Source of the DNA: Magnetospirillum sp.
GTDB taxonomy: Bacteria > Pseudomonadota > Alphaproteobacteria > Rhodospirillales > Magnetospirillaceae
NCBI GenBank assembly: GCA_020217035.1
Contig: JAIWOG010000081.1
Span: 1-10,000, forward strand
Length of the DNA: 10,000 nt
Direction: 5' to 3'
Position numbers and translations under genes: made by a program. Numbering within the stretch: position 1 is the first letter of the stretch; the number at the start of each line of letters is the position of its first letter. Below, in pieces: positions 1-9,600 of this stretch. Below the pieces are notes generated by a model. The model had not been told where the DNA came from. It saw only the letters and a list, made by a program, of their open reading frames with translations, and searched no databases.

Positions 1-623
1 AGGCCGAAGCGGCCCCCCCTATCCGGCCAGATACGCCGCAGGTGATCGGGCTGACGGGTGCCGGTCTGGGCTACGGGACCGATGGTGCGGGTGTTGGACA
101 GGCTCATCTGCTGGCCAGGGGTGCAGCGCAGGAAAATCTCGGCCCCTTCATAGGCGGCGGACATTTTGCTCAGGACCAACGGTGCTTCGGGGCGGTCGCC
201 CAGATAATGGCGATACATGTCGGCCCAATTCAGCGACGACAACGCCACGGCAGGAATGCCCAAGCTGGCCGCCGCCGCCAGCGGGACGAAGGCGACGTTG
301 GACAGCACAAGATCCGGCCTTGCTTGGCGCATCATCCGGGCGTTGTCCGCAACCGCTTGATCGAAGCGCTGGATCAGCCCCAGATAATCCCGCGCACTGC
401 CCTCCAGATCGATGCCGGTGGCGGAAACCATGCGGAATCCGAAGTCCTCGATGCTCGCCACATGATCGAAATCACCATAACGCGAGCGCAGGAAGGTCGC
501 ATCGACTGTCGTCTGGATGGTCAAGCGCAGGTCAGGGCGTCGACGCCTTAACTGTGCCACGACCGGGGCGGTCATGGCGGCGTGGCCAAAGCCATGGGGC
601 GACAGAGCCAGCCAAAGATGCAC
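1..623 (-). CDS. GT-B glycosyltransferase-like protein, N-terminal part (runs off left edge)
   Basis: Reading the minus strand from a GTG at 623 gives 207 codons without a stop to the edge of the window. The protein opens with a hydrophobic strand and then SPHGFGHAAM (residues 8-17). This is the Gly/His-rich loop seen at the N-terminus of MurG/UGT-type GT-B glycosyltransferases and of the related N-terminal domain of L-arabinokinase-like proteins. Alternating strands and helices follow, such as ARPDLVLSN (101-109) and LGIPAVALS (121-129), as expected of a Rossmann-like acceptor domain. The donor-binding C-terminal half lies outside the window, so neither sugar nor acceptor can be named. No other start codon exists between the in-frame stop at 681-683 and this GTG. 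The GTG lies four bases after the stop of the small upstream gene, and only a weak ribosome site is visible, so translational coupling is likely. The fold call is fairly secure; enzymatic activity is inferred. Confidence 0.7.
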   Translation of the reverse strand, partial: MHLWLALSPHGFGHAAMTAPVVAQLRRRRPDLRLTIQTTVDATFLRSRYGDFDHVASIEDFGFRMVSATGIDLEGSARDYLGLIQRFDQAVADNARMMRQARPDLVLSNVAFVPLAAAASLGIPAVALSSLNWADMYRHYLGDRPEAPLVLSKMSAAYEGAEIFLRCTPGQQMSLSNTRTIGPVAQTGTRQPDHLRRIWPDRGGRFG

Positions 624-627
624 GGGA

Positions 628-810
628 CTAAGCCTGGTTCTTGGACAGCACGTATTGCAGCTTACGAAGCGCGGTCTGCTTCAGCATGGCCTCGCCCGCC
701 TTGGCGTCGCCGGCGACGGTGACTTCGGTGCCGGTGACGGAATCGATGGCCGAGACGCGGACATAGCTGCCGACACGCTTGAATTCGAAAAAGACTTCCC
801 TGCCCGCCAT
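628..810 (-). CDS. Small conserved protein, DUF6898-like (60 aa)
   Basis: A 60-residue protein starting MAGREVFFEFKRVG and ending in a charged helix (KQTALRKLQYVLSKNQA). It has no signal peptide or membrane segment and is predicted to be cytosolic, with a beta-rich first half and a helical end. The pattern of FEF, then VRVSAID, GTEV and a terminal LxxLEYVL-like helix resembles the short proteins classed as DUF6898 in Rhodospirillales; this match is from memory. The family's function is unknown to me. The ATG is preceded by AAAGGG about eight bases upstream, a usable ribosome site. The gene is first in a minus-strand unit with the glycosyltransferase gene, whose GTG follows its TAG by four bases. 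That suggests co-expression, though not necessarily a shared function. Overlapping reading frames on both strands lack any recognisable protein character. Confidence 0.75.
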   Translation of the reverse strand: MAGREVFFEFKRVGSYVRVSAIDSVTGTEVTVAGDAKAGEAMLKQTALRKLQYVLSKNQA

Positions 811-1001
811 TTCCGCGACCCTTTGTCAGACGATCGCCGTTCATGCTGACAAACGGAAAACAACGAATGGTTAATTTCACATATGATTTTTGGGTAATAT
901 AAGCCACTGGCTTGACACGCCCATATGGCGGTGTTCAACTTCCCGCCCCGCGCCCGTCGCGAAGACGGCGGCGCCCCGCAATTCACAAGGGACGACCAGG
1001 C
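811..1001. promoter_or_regulatory. Divergent intergenic region between the DUF6898-like gene and metY
   Basis: This 191-base gap separates two genes transcribed away from each other, so it must hold both promoters. Positions 850-905 are conspicuously AT-rich against the G+C-rich background. The part nearest metY is G+C-rich and contains a small hairpin, CCGTC (954-958) pairing with GACGG (964-968) across a five-base loop. I looked for a SAM-II type riboswitch, which often precedes methionine genes in alphaproteobacteria, and did not find its conserved pseudoknot sequence. No clear minus-strand promoter could be picked out. Confidence 0.5.
912..940 (+). promoter_or_regulatory. Candidate sigma-70-type promoter for metY
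   Basis: A perfect TTGACA (912-917) is followed after 17 bases by TCAACT (935-940), which matches the -10 consensus at three of six positions. Transcription would start near 947, leaving a leader of about 55 bases before the ATG. The -35 match is good and the -10 weak; the assignment is inferred from sequence only. Confidence 0.35.
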
Positions 1002-3435
<2,434 letters not shown>

Positions 3436-3464
3436 CACATTTATTAATGTAATTAGCCAACGTC

Positions 3465-3490
3465 AATACGCGCCCGATTGGGCGCGTATT
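3465..3490 (+). terminator. Hairpin after hemB, probable terminator or transcript end
   Basis: AATACGCGCCC (3465-3475) and GGGCGCGTATT (3480-3490) form a perfect 11-bp stem with a GATT loop, 29 bases after the hemB stop. No T-run follows on the plus strand (ACTGTACCCC), so it is not a textbook intrinsic terminator. It may act as a 3'-end stabiliser or a factor-assisted terminator. Confidence 0.55.
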
Positions 3491-3513
3491 ACTGTACCCC
3501 TATTCCACACCTT

Positions 3514-3541
3514 GCATTCGCACATCATGTTATGCGAATGC
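3514..3541. promoter_or_regulatory. Perfect 9-bp dyad upstream of the pentapeptide-repeat gene
   Basis: GCATTCGCA (3514-3522) and TGCGAATGC (3533-3541) are exact inverted repeats 10 bases apart. The right arm ends 11 bases before the ribosome site of the next gene. The symmetry suits either a dimeric repressor's operator or a leader-RNA hairpin. No T-run follows, which argues against a terminator. No regulator gene is adjacent. Confidence 0.35.
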
Positions 3542-3565
3542 GATGACGGATCGGAGGATACGACA

Positions 3566-4057
3566 TTGCGCATCAATCCCCTTATCGCCGTGCTGTTTTC
3601 CATGATCGCCGGCACCGCCTGGGCCAACGACAAGGAAAACGTCAATCCCAGTTGCAAGCTGGAGCCCGAAGCCAATTGCGGTTGGGCGGAACTGCGCAAG
3701 CTGAAGGCCCACGGCATCGACCTGCATGACGGCCAGTTCATGGCCACCCGCCTGGACGAAGCCGATTTGACCGGCGCCAATATGTCGGGATCGCATTTGC
3801 AGTTGACCAACTTCTTCAAGGCCACCTTGAAGAACGTGGATTTTTCCTATTCCCACATGCACGCGGTGAACCTGATCGGCGCCAATTTGGAAGGCGCCAA
3901 CCTGGAAGGCGTCAACCTGCTGGACGCCAATCTGGAAGGCGCCAACCTGAAGGGCGCCAAGATCGCCAAGGTGATCTGGACCGCCGCCAACCTGAGCGGC
4001 GCCACCTGGGTCGACGGACGGGTCTGCGCCAAGGGATCGAAGGGCGAGTGCCGCTAG
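3566..4057 (+). CDS. Secreted pentapeptide-repeat protein
   Basis: A 163-residue protein with a clear Sec signal peptide: MRINP, a hydrophobic core LIAVLFSMIAG, then a TAWA|ND cleavage site after residue 20. The mature protein is therefore likely periplasmic. Residues 63-147 are 17 consecutive five-residue units of A(D/N)LxG type, most regular at LIGANLEGANLEG (103-115), which fold as a right-handed quadrilateral beta-helix of about four coils. Four cysteines flank the helix, two before (Cys30, Cys38) and two after (Cys154, Cys162), so disulfide capping is plausible. The TTG start is chosen because GGAGG (3553-3557) lies eight bases upstream and because it places the signal peptide exactly at the N-terminus; an earlier in-frame TTG at 3512 would start inside the dyad. 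Function is not known. Pentapeptide proteins include gyrase-protecting mimics, but those are cytosolic, so that role is unlikely here. Confidence 0.85.
   Translation: MRINPLIAVLFSMIAGTAWANDKENVNPSCKLEPEANCGWAELRKLKAHGIDLHDGQFMATRLDEADLTGANMSGSHLQLTNFFKATLKNVDFSYSHMHAVNLIGANLEGANLEGVNLLDANLEGANLKGAKIAKVIWTAANLSGATWVDGRVCAKGSKGECR
3866..3970 (+). repeat. 15-base tandem repeats encoding pentapeptide units
   Basis: Within the pentapeptide gene, copies of a 15-base unit resembling GGCGCCAACCTGGAA recur in frame, with differences mainly at third positions (AATTTG, AACCTG, AATCTG). The similarity at DNA level suggests recent unit duplication or strong constraint at the amino-acid level. The copy number could vary between strains. 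Confidence 0.6.
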
Positions 4058-4077
4058 GGGGGGCGTCAGCCCCCCTT
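4058..4077 (+). terminator. G/C hairpin at the convergent gene ends
   Basis: GGGGGGC (4058-4064) pairs with GCCCCCC (4069-4075) around a GTCA loop, directly after the pentapeptide-gene stop. The loop contains the TGA (minus strand, 4066-4068) of the GH17 gene. Only a short pyrimidine-rich tail (TTCCCTT) follows, so termination efficiency is uncertain. It is the only structure available in the eight-base gap between these convergent genes. Confidence 0.5.
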
Positions 4078-5766
4078 CCCTTCGCGCTTGGCCAGCCGCC
4101 ATTCGGCAAAGAACGGCAGAGAAATGACCATCGCCATGGCGGCCCAGACCAGCATTTCGCCGTTGGCCGCCATGATTTGCGCCAGCAGCGGGATTTGTTG
4201 ATCCAGGTCGGGATGCATGGTCTGGAAGTCCTCGCCCAGGAACAGGGCGACGGCTTCCGACAACGGCGCACAGGCGGCGGCGATCCACAGACCGATGGTC
4301 ATTTCCTTGGCCGGCCCCAACTGCGCCGGCATGGCGCCGGCGAACAGATGGCCGATTGCGAAGGCTTCGGCCCAATTCTTGCCCAGCACGGTCATGCGGA
4401 TCAGACCCCAGGCGGTCAGGCCGAAACAGGGCACCAGGAACTCCAGATTGGGAATGTCGCGATAGCGGCCGTTGAACAGCAGCAACAGGCACGACGCCCA
4501 AGCGCAGGCGGCGTAGACGATGGTCAGACGCTCGCCCCAGCGGCTGGGCTGGTGGCTGTCGCCAGCGGCCAGGGCCTGGGCGGCGGTCTTGAAGATCAGC
4601 CAGGCGAACAAGGCGTGAAGCGCGATGCGCAGGGCCGCCCAGCCGTCCTGGAACAAGGAATAGGCGATCCACCAAGCGTTCAGGCCCTGCCACACCACCA
4701 AAGCCGACAGCAATTGCGCCAACACCGCCAACACGACGATGCGTGTCGATGAATAGCGGATAGCGTCGCGCAGGAAGAACAAGGCGGCCCCCGCCCCCAG
4801 GGCCAGGGACAAGACGGCGTGAATCAGCCAATCGGGGTTGGCGACCACCGGACCCGACATGGAGAACTTGACGTCGCGGTGGGTGTCGACCACCCCCCAG
4901 AAGGCGCCGACGGTGCCTTCCAACTTGGCCTTCCACGGCTGGTCGAAGGCTTCCACCACGTTGTAGTCGAAACCGTTCTCGTGGGCGACACGCGCCAGGG
5001 TGCGGACGAAATAGGCGGCGTTTTCCATGTTGACCGCCGCCGGCCCCCGGTTGCGTCCCTTGGTCGGCCAGCCGGCCTCGCCGATCAGGATCGGCTTGCC
5101 CGGGAACTTTTCCTGGATCATCCGGTAGATCTTGACGATGTGTTCGGCCGATTGCTCGACGCCGATGGGCTCGTCCTCCCAATAGGGCAGGATGTGGATG
5201 GTGATGTAGTCCACCTCGTCCGCCACCTGCGGATAGCGCAGATAGAACGCCCACACGTCGGCATAGGACACCGGCTGTTTCACCGCCGCCTTGACCTGAC
5301 GGATATAGGCGATCAGTTGTTCCGGGGTCAGGTCCTGGCGCAGCAGCACCTCGTTGCCGACGATGACCCGCTTGATGACGTCGGGGTGGGCGTTGGCCGC
5401 CTTGATCAGTTCTTGGACTTCCTTGGTGTTGATGTCGGTCTTCTTGCCCAGCCAGGCGGAATGGGTGACCTCGATGCCGTGCTTGCGGGCCAAATCGGGC
5501 AGCACGTCCAAGCCTTCGCGGCTGGTGTAGGTGCGGATGCCCTTGGTGACGCCGACCAGGCTTTTCAGGTCTTCCTCGACCTGGGCCGGCGGCGGATAGT
5601 CGCCGGTGATCGGGCTTTGCCCGCGGCGGAACGAAGCGAAGGACACCGACGGAAACGGTTCTTCGAAGGTCAGTTCCATGGGGACCGGGCGGTTGAACCA
5701 CCACCAGCCGGCCAGGCTGCCCAAGGCGGTGACGACGATTGCGAACAAGGCCAGCGGCAGACGCAT
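4066..5766 (-). CDS. Membrane-anchored GH17 beta-glucan hydrolase/transglycosylase, NdvC-like
   Basis: A 566-residue protein. An N-terminal membrane anchor (about 4-24) is followed by a glycoside hydrolase family 17 domain (about 40-310) that should face the periplasm. The acid/base Glu139 is in VIVGNEVLLR and the nucleophile Glu230 in ILIGEAGWPTKG; TYTSREG and the DQPWK/WGV segments are also GH17-like. About seven or eight membrane helices follow from residue 314 to 555. GH17 acts on beta-1,3-glucans. Proteins of this architecture are often annotated as beta-1,6-glucan synthases, and the length and layout recall Bradyrhizobium NdvC of cyclic beta-glucan synthesis. That role is inference, and no ndvB-type synthase is visible nearby. 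I chose the ATG at 5766 for GGAAAG seven bases upstream; an in-frame ATG at 5781 is the alternative. Upstream, 85 bases away on the same strand, is a 62-residue membrane protein gene, possibly co-transcribed. Confidence 0.85.
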   Translation of the reverse strand: MRLPLALFAIVVTALGSLAGWWWFNRPVPMELTFEEPFPSVSFASFRRGQSPITGDYPPPAQVEEDLKSLVGVTKGIRTYTSREGLDVLPDLARKHGIEVTHSAWLGKKTDINTKEVQELIKAANAHPDVIKRVIVGNEVLLRQDLTPEQLIAYIRQVKAAVKQPVSYADVWAFYLRYPQVADEVDYITIHILPYWEDEPIGVEQSAEHIVKIYRMIQEKFPGKPILIGEAGWPTKGRNRGPAAVNMENAAYFVRTLARVAHENGFDYNVVEAFDQPWKAKLEGTVGAFWGVVDTHRDVKFSMSGPVVANPDWLIHAVLSLALGAGAALFFLRDAIRYSSTRIVVLAVLAQLLSALVVWQGLNAWWIAYSLFQDGWAALRIALHALFAWLIFKTAAQALAAGDSHQPSRWGERLTIVYAACAWASCLLLLFNGRYRDIPNLEFLVPCFGLTAWGLIRMTVLGKNWAEAFAIGHLFAGAMPAQLGPAKEMTIGLWIAAACAPLSEAVALFLGEDFQTMHPDLDQQIPLLAQIMAANGEMLVWAAMAMVISLPFFAEWRLAKREGKGG

Positions 5767-5851
5767 GGGAAAGCTTTCCATTCGGCGAAGGACAGGCCAT
5801 TTCAATAGGCCGCCCCGGCGGGCGCGTCAATCGCCGGATGGAATGACCATC

Positions 5852-6040
5852 TTATCCCAACGAGGCGGAAAAAACGCCAATGCCCAGCAATGCCGACACG
5901 ACGAAAATTCCCCCTGTCGACGCCTTGGGGAACAGCATCGTCCCAATTCCCATCAACAGCGCCACCACGGCAAAGCCAATCAACAGCGACCGCCAGGGAA
6001 AACCCTTTGGGACCAAAGGGGTTGCGTTGCTTTTGCTCAT
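5852..6040 (-). CDS. Small two-helix membrane protein (62 aa), unknown function
   Basis: The ATG at 6040 has a strong ribosome site, GGAGGA, six bases upstream (minus strand, 6047-6052), which supports a real gene despite its small size. After a short polar, Lys-containing N-terminus with GFPWRS come two hydrophobic stretches, about residues 18-37 and 42-60, separated by FPKAST. It should be a helical hairpin in the inner membrane with very short tails. The many small residues (Gly, Ala, Ser) in the helices suit tight packing with each other or with a partner. It precedes the GH17 membrane enzyme on the same strand with 85 bases between, so an accessory role is possible but unproven. I do not recognise the family. 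Confidence 0.7.
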   Translation of the reverse strand: MSKSNATPLVPKGFPWRSLLIGFAVVALLMGIGTMLFPKASTGGIFVVSALLGIGVFSASLG

Positions 6041-6162
6041 GGTCGTTCCTCCGCTTGGTTGTTTTTCATTATTGTGACACCGATCAAGGTGCATTCCCAA
6101 GACCTATTAGCCAATTTGGTGGTTTTCCAGTATGATGACGGTCAACCAGAGCAGGAGAGATC
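6041..6162. promoter_or_regulatory. Divergent intergenic region between the 62-aa gene and the SprA-related gene
   Basis: This 122-base gap lies between genes transcribed away from each other and is more AT-rich than its surroundings, especially at 6057-6075 and 6105-6135. It must hold both promoters. A plus-strand candidate is listed separately; no minus-strand hexamer pair stood out. Confidence 0.45.
6107..6136 (+). promoter_or_regulatory. Candidate promoter for the SprA-related gene
   Basis: TATGAT (6131-6136) is a close -10 match. The best-placed upstream hexamer is TTAGCC (6107-6112) at 18 bases, matching the -35 consensus only partly. Transcription would begin roughly 20 bases before the ATG, giving a short leader that just includes the AGGAG ribosome site at 6153-6157. 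Confidence 0.35.
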
Positions 6163-6687
6163 ATGCCTGCCATCGGCAGCGTCGTCAGCACGCCGCAGGG
6201 TCCCGCCCGCGTGCTTGCCGTCCTGCCCGGCTCTCAGGACGAAGCCGGGCAGAAGGTGGCGCGTGTTCTCACCACTCCCCTGACCGATCAGGGGGCGAAG
6301 AACACCCAGGGCAAAGAGCTTAGCCAAGCCGAACAGCAAAAGCTGAAGGAACTGAAGGACACCGACCGCGCCGTCCGCACCGAGGAACGACGCCATGCGG
6401 CGGTGGCCGGCGCCTATGGCGGCACGCCCCAGTACCAATATGTGCAAGGCCCGGACGGCAAGCTTTATGCGGTGGCCGGCAAGGTCGAGGTGGGGGTTCC
6501 CCATGGCGTGTCGCCGGAACAGGCGGAACGCGCCCACAAGGCCATCGCGGCGGCGGCCGTTTCGGTATCGACGCCATCATCGGCGGATTTTTCCGCCGCC
6601 GCCCAGGCCGGAAAACTGGCCGCCGAAGCCTATGGCAAGGCCACCGATCCCAACCGGCGCGGCAACCTGCTGGACTTCAGTTTCTAG
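6163..6687 (+). CDS. SprA-related (CJM1_0395-type) putative metalloprotease family protein with degenerate HExxH
   Basis: A 174-residue, signal-less protein. Its core ELKDTDRAVRTEERRHAAVA (63-82) followed by YQYVQGPDGKLYAVAGKVEV (91-110) matches the order of the SprA-related family, where the first element normally reads like VRxHEQAHxAAAG and the second like YxYQTGPDGKxYAVGGEV. The C-terminal Ala-rich helix (about 118-160) is also typical. Here the first His of HExxH is replaced by Glu (residues 74-78 are EERRH), so classical zinc-protease activity is doubtful. The protein is short for the family, which usually carries a longer N-terminal region. AGGAG (6153-6157) sits five bases before the ATG. 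The gene is divergent from the 62-residue membrane protein and convergent with dnaE, sharing the CTAG stop tetramer, so it is probably monocistronic. The family assignment is from memory; its function is poorly known. Confidence 0.75.
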   Translation: MPAIGSVVSTPQGPARVLAVLPGSQDEAGQKVARVLTTPLTDQGAKNTQGKELSQAEQQKLKELKDTDRAVRTEERRHAAVAGAYGGTPQYQYVQGPDGKLYAVAGKVEVGVPHGVSPEQAERAHKAIAAAAVSVSTPSSADFSAAAQAGKLAAEAYGKATDPNRRGNLLDFSF

Positions 6688-9600
6688 ATTTCTTCGACCT
6701 CGACCACGCCGGACACCGAGCGCAGCGCCCCCATGAAACCGGGGCTGAGGCTGATGGTGTTGCGCAAGCCCAACTCCACCTCGCGGCTTTCGGTCTGGGT
6801 GACGATGGACACCCGGTTGCGGCCCTTGGCTTCCTTGTTGATCAATTGCACCAAGGCGGGGATCGGGGCCTCGTCGCGGATGAAGATGCGCACGCCGGCG
6901 GCGGCGCGGGCGGCTTCCTGGTCCAGGGAGGAAATGCGCTGACAGGTCAGGCGCAATTGTTCGTCTTCCAGCCTGGAATCCACCTCGAACAACAGCGGGC
7001 CGCCGGATTCAAGCAATTCTCGCGACGCCGACAGGATTTCCGAAAACAGCGTGACCTCGAACATTCCCGAGGCATCCGAGGCGGTGACGAAGGCGTAACG
7101 ACTGCCCTTGGCCGAGGTACGTTCCTGCTTGGCCAGCACCGACCCGGCCAGTTTGACCCGGCTTTTGCCACCGGCCTGCAAATGGCGGGGCAGTTCCGCG
7201 ATCTTCAACACCCCCAGACGCTTCAGGCTTTTGGCGAAGGCGTCCAGCGGATGAGCCGACAGGTAGAAGCCGATGGCGTCGAATTCCTGGCTCAGCTTTT
7301 CATGGGGCGACCAGTCGGGGGCGTTTTCCAGCTTGGGCGGCGGCGCCACGTTGGCGCCCAGCAGGCTCATCTGCGACGACGCCCGCTGTTCCGCCTCGCC
7401 GGCGCCATAGCGCAACAATCCCTCGCAGTTCTTGAACACCTTGCCGCGATTCTTGTCCAGGCAATCGAAGACGCCGGCACGGACCATGTTTTCCATCTGC
7501 CGGCGATTCAGCTGCTTGGTGTCCAGGCGGCGGGCGAAATCCCACAGATCCTTGTAGGGACCGTTTTTGTCGCGTTCCTCGGCGATGGAACGGCACGCCC
7601 CCTCGCCCACGTTCTTCAATGCCGCCAGGGCATAGCGCACCGCCAGGGAACCGTCGGCCTGCTTTTCCACCGAGAACGTCGCCTGCGACTTGTTGATGTC
7701 GGGCGGCAACAGCTTGATCTTCAAACGGTCCAGTTCCTGACGGAAGGAATTCAGCTTGTCGGTGTTGGCCATATCGTAGGTCATGGTCGCCGCCATGAAC
7801 TCGGCCGGATGGTTGGCCTTGAGCCAAGCGGTCTGATAGGCGATCAGGGCGTAGCAGGCGGCGTGCGACTTGTTGAAGCCGTATTCGGCGAACTTGGCCA
7901 CCCGGTCGAAGATCATCGACGCCTGGGCGCCGTCCACCCCACGGGCCACCGCGCCGTCGACGAAAATCTTGCGCTGGGCCTCCATCTCCTCGCGGATCTT
8001 CTTACCCATGGCGCGGCGCAGCAGGTCGGCGCCGCCCAGGGAATAGCCTGACAACACCTGGGCGATCTGCATGACCTGTTCCTGGTAGACCATGATCCCG
8101 AAGGTTTCCTTCAGGATGGATTCCAGCACCGGGTGCATGTAATCGGGTTCTTCCAGGCCGTGCTTGCAGGCGATGTAGCGCGGAATCTGGTCCATGGGAC
8201 CGGGCCGGTACAGCGCCACAACGGCGATCAGGTCTTCCAGTCGGTTGGGCCGCATCTTGCGCAGCACGTCGCGCATGCCGGCGCTTTCCAGCTGGAACAC
8301 GCCCGCCGTGTCGCCCCGGGTCAACAATTCGTAGGCCGGCGCGTCATCCAACGGCAAAGCCGAAAGGTCGACCTCCAACCCCTTGGTCTTCTTGATATGT
8401 TTGACTGCCGTGACCATCACGGTCAGCGTCTTCAGCCCCAGAAAGTCGAACTTCACCAGACCGGCGGCTTCCACCCATTTCATGTTGAACTGGGTGACCG
8501 GCATGTCGGAACGCGGGTCTCGGTACAGCGGCACCAACTCGTCCAAGGACCGGTCGCCGATCACCACGCCGGCGGCGTGGGTCGAGGCGTGGCGGTAAAG
8601 ACCTTCCAGCTTCATGCCCAGATCCAGCAGACGGGCCACCGTCTCGTCGCGGTCCTGGGCCTCCTTCAAAAGCGGCTCGATGTCCAGCGCCTGTTCCAGG
8701 GTCACCGGATTGGCCGGGTTGTTGGGGACCATCTTGCAGATGCGGTCCACTTGGCCATAGGGCATCTGCAGCACACGGCCGACGTCGCGCAGCACGGCGC
8801 GGGCCTGCAGCTTACCGAAGGTGATGATCTGGGCGACCTGGTGATAGCCGTATTTTTCCTGAACGTAGCGAATGGTTTCTTCGCGGCGGTCCTGGCAGAA
8901 GTCGATATCGAAGTCGGGCATGGAAACGCGTTCGGGGTTCAAGAAACGCTCGAACAGCAGCCCCCAGCGCAGCGGGTCCAGGTCGGTGATGGTCAGCGCC
9001 CAGGCAACGGCGGAACCGGCGCCCGAGCCACGCCCCGGCCCTACCGGGATGTCGTGGGCCTTGGACCATTGGATGAAGTCGGACACGATCAGGAAGTAAC
9101 CGGGAAAGCCCATCTGCTCGATGACGCCGATCTCGTAATCGATACGCTCGCGATACGGCTTGGCGGCGGCTTCCTTTTCAGCGTCGGTCATGCCGGGCTG
9201 GAAGACGTGCTTCTCAAGCCTTGCATCCAGCCCTTCCCAGCACTTCTTGCGCAGCACCTCGGCCTCGGTCAAGCCATCCATGCGGAACGGCGGCAAGATG
9301 GGTTTGCGCTTGTTGACCATGAAGGCGCAACGCTGGGCCACCACCAGGGTGTTGTCACAGGCTTCCGGCAGGTCGGAAAACAACGCCCGCATTTCCGCCG
9401 GCGACTTGAAGTAATGCTCGGGCGTCAGACGGCGGCGTTCATCCTGCGAGACATAAGCCCCTTCGGCGATGCAGATCAGCGCGTCATGGGCGTCATACAT
9501 GCCGCGATCGGCGAAAAACGGCTCGTTGGTGGCGACCAAGGGCACGTCGTGCTTGTAGGCCAAATCCACCAGGCCGGGCTCGGCCTGTTCCTCGGCGGGA

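Noticed and set aside
42..631. Plus-strand frames at 42-551 and 182-631
   Set aside because: They lie opposite the glycosyltransferase-like frame, which has a recognisable GT-B motif; the plus-strand translations are featureless.
941..1001. Possible SAM-II riboswitch in the metY leader
   Set aside because: The position is right for an alphaproteobacterial methionine gene, but the conserved SAM-II pseudoknot sequence and its A-rich segment are absent; only a 5-bp hairpin is seen.
3530..5830. Minus-strand open frame of 766 codons spanning the GH17 and pentapeptide genes
   Set aside because: Its Arg/Pro/Gly-rich translation has no domains and overlaps two well-supported genes in other frames.
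6073..6088. Possible CRP/FNR-type site between the divergent genes
   Set aside because: The left half TGTGA resembles a CRP half-site, but the right half (TCAAG) and the spacing fit neither CRP nor FNR consensus well.
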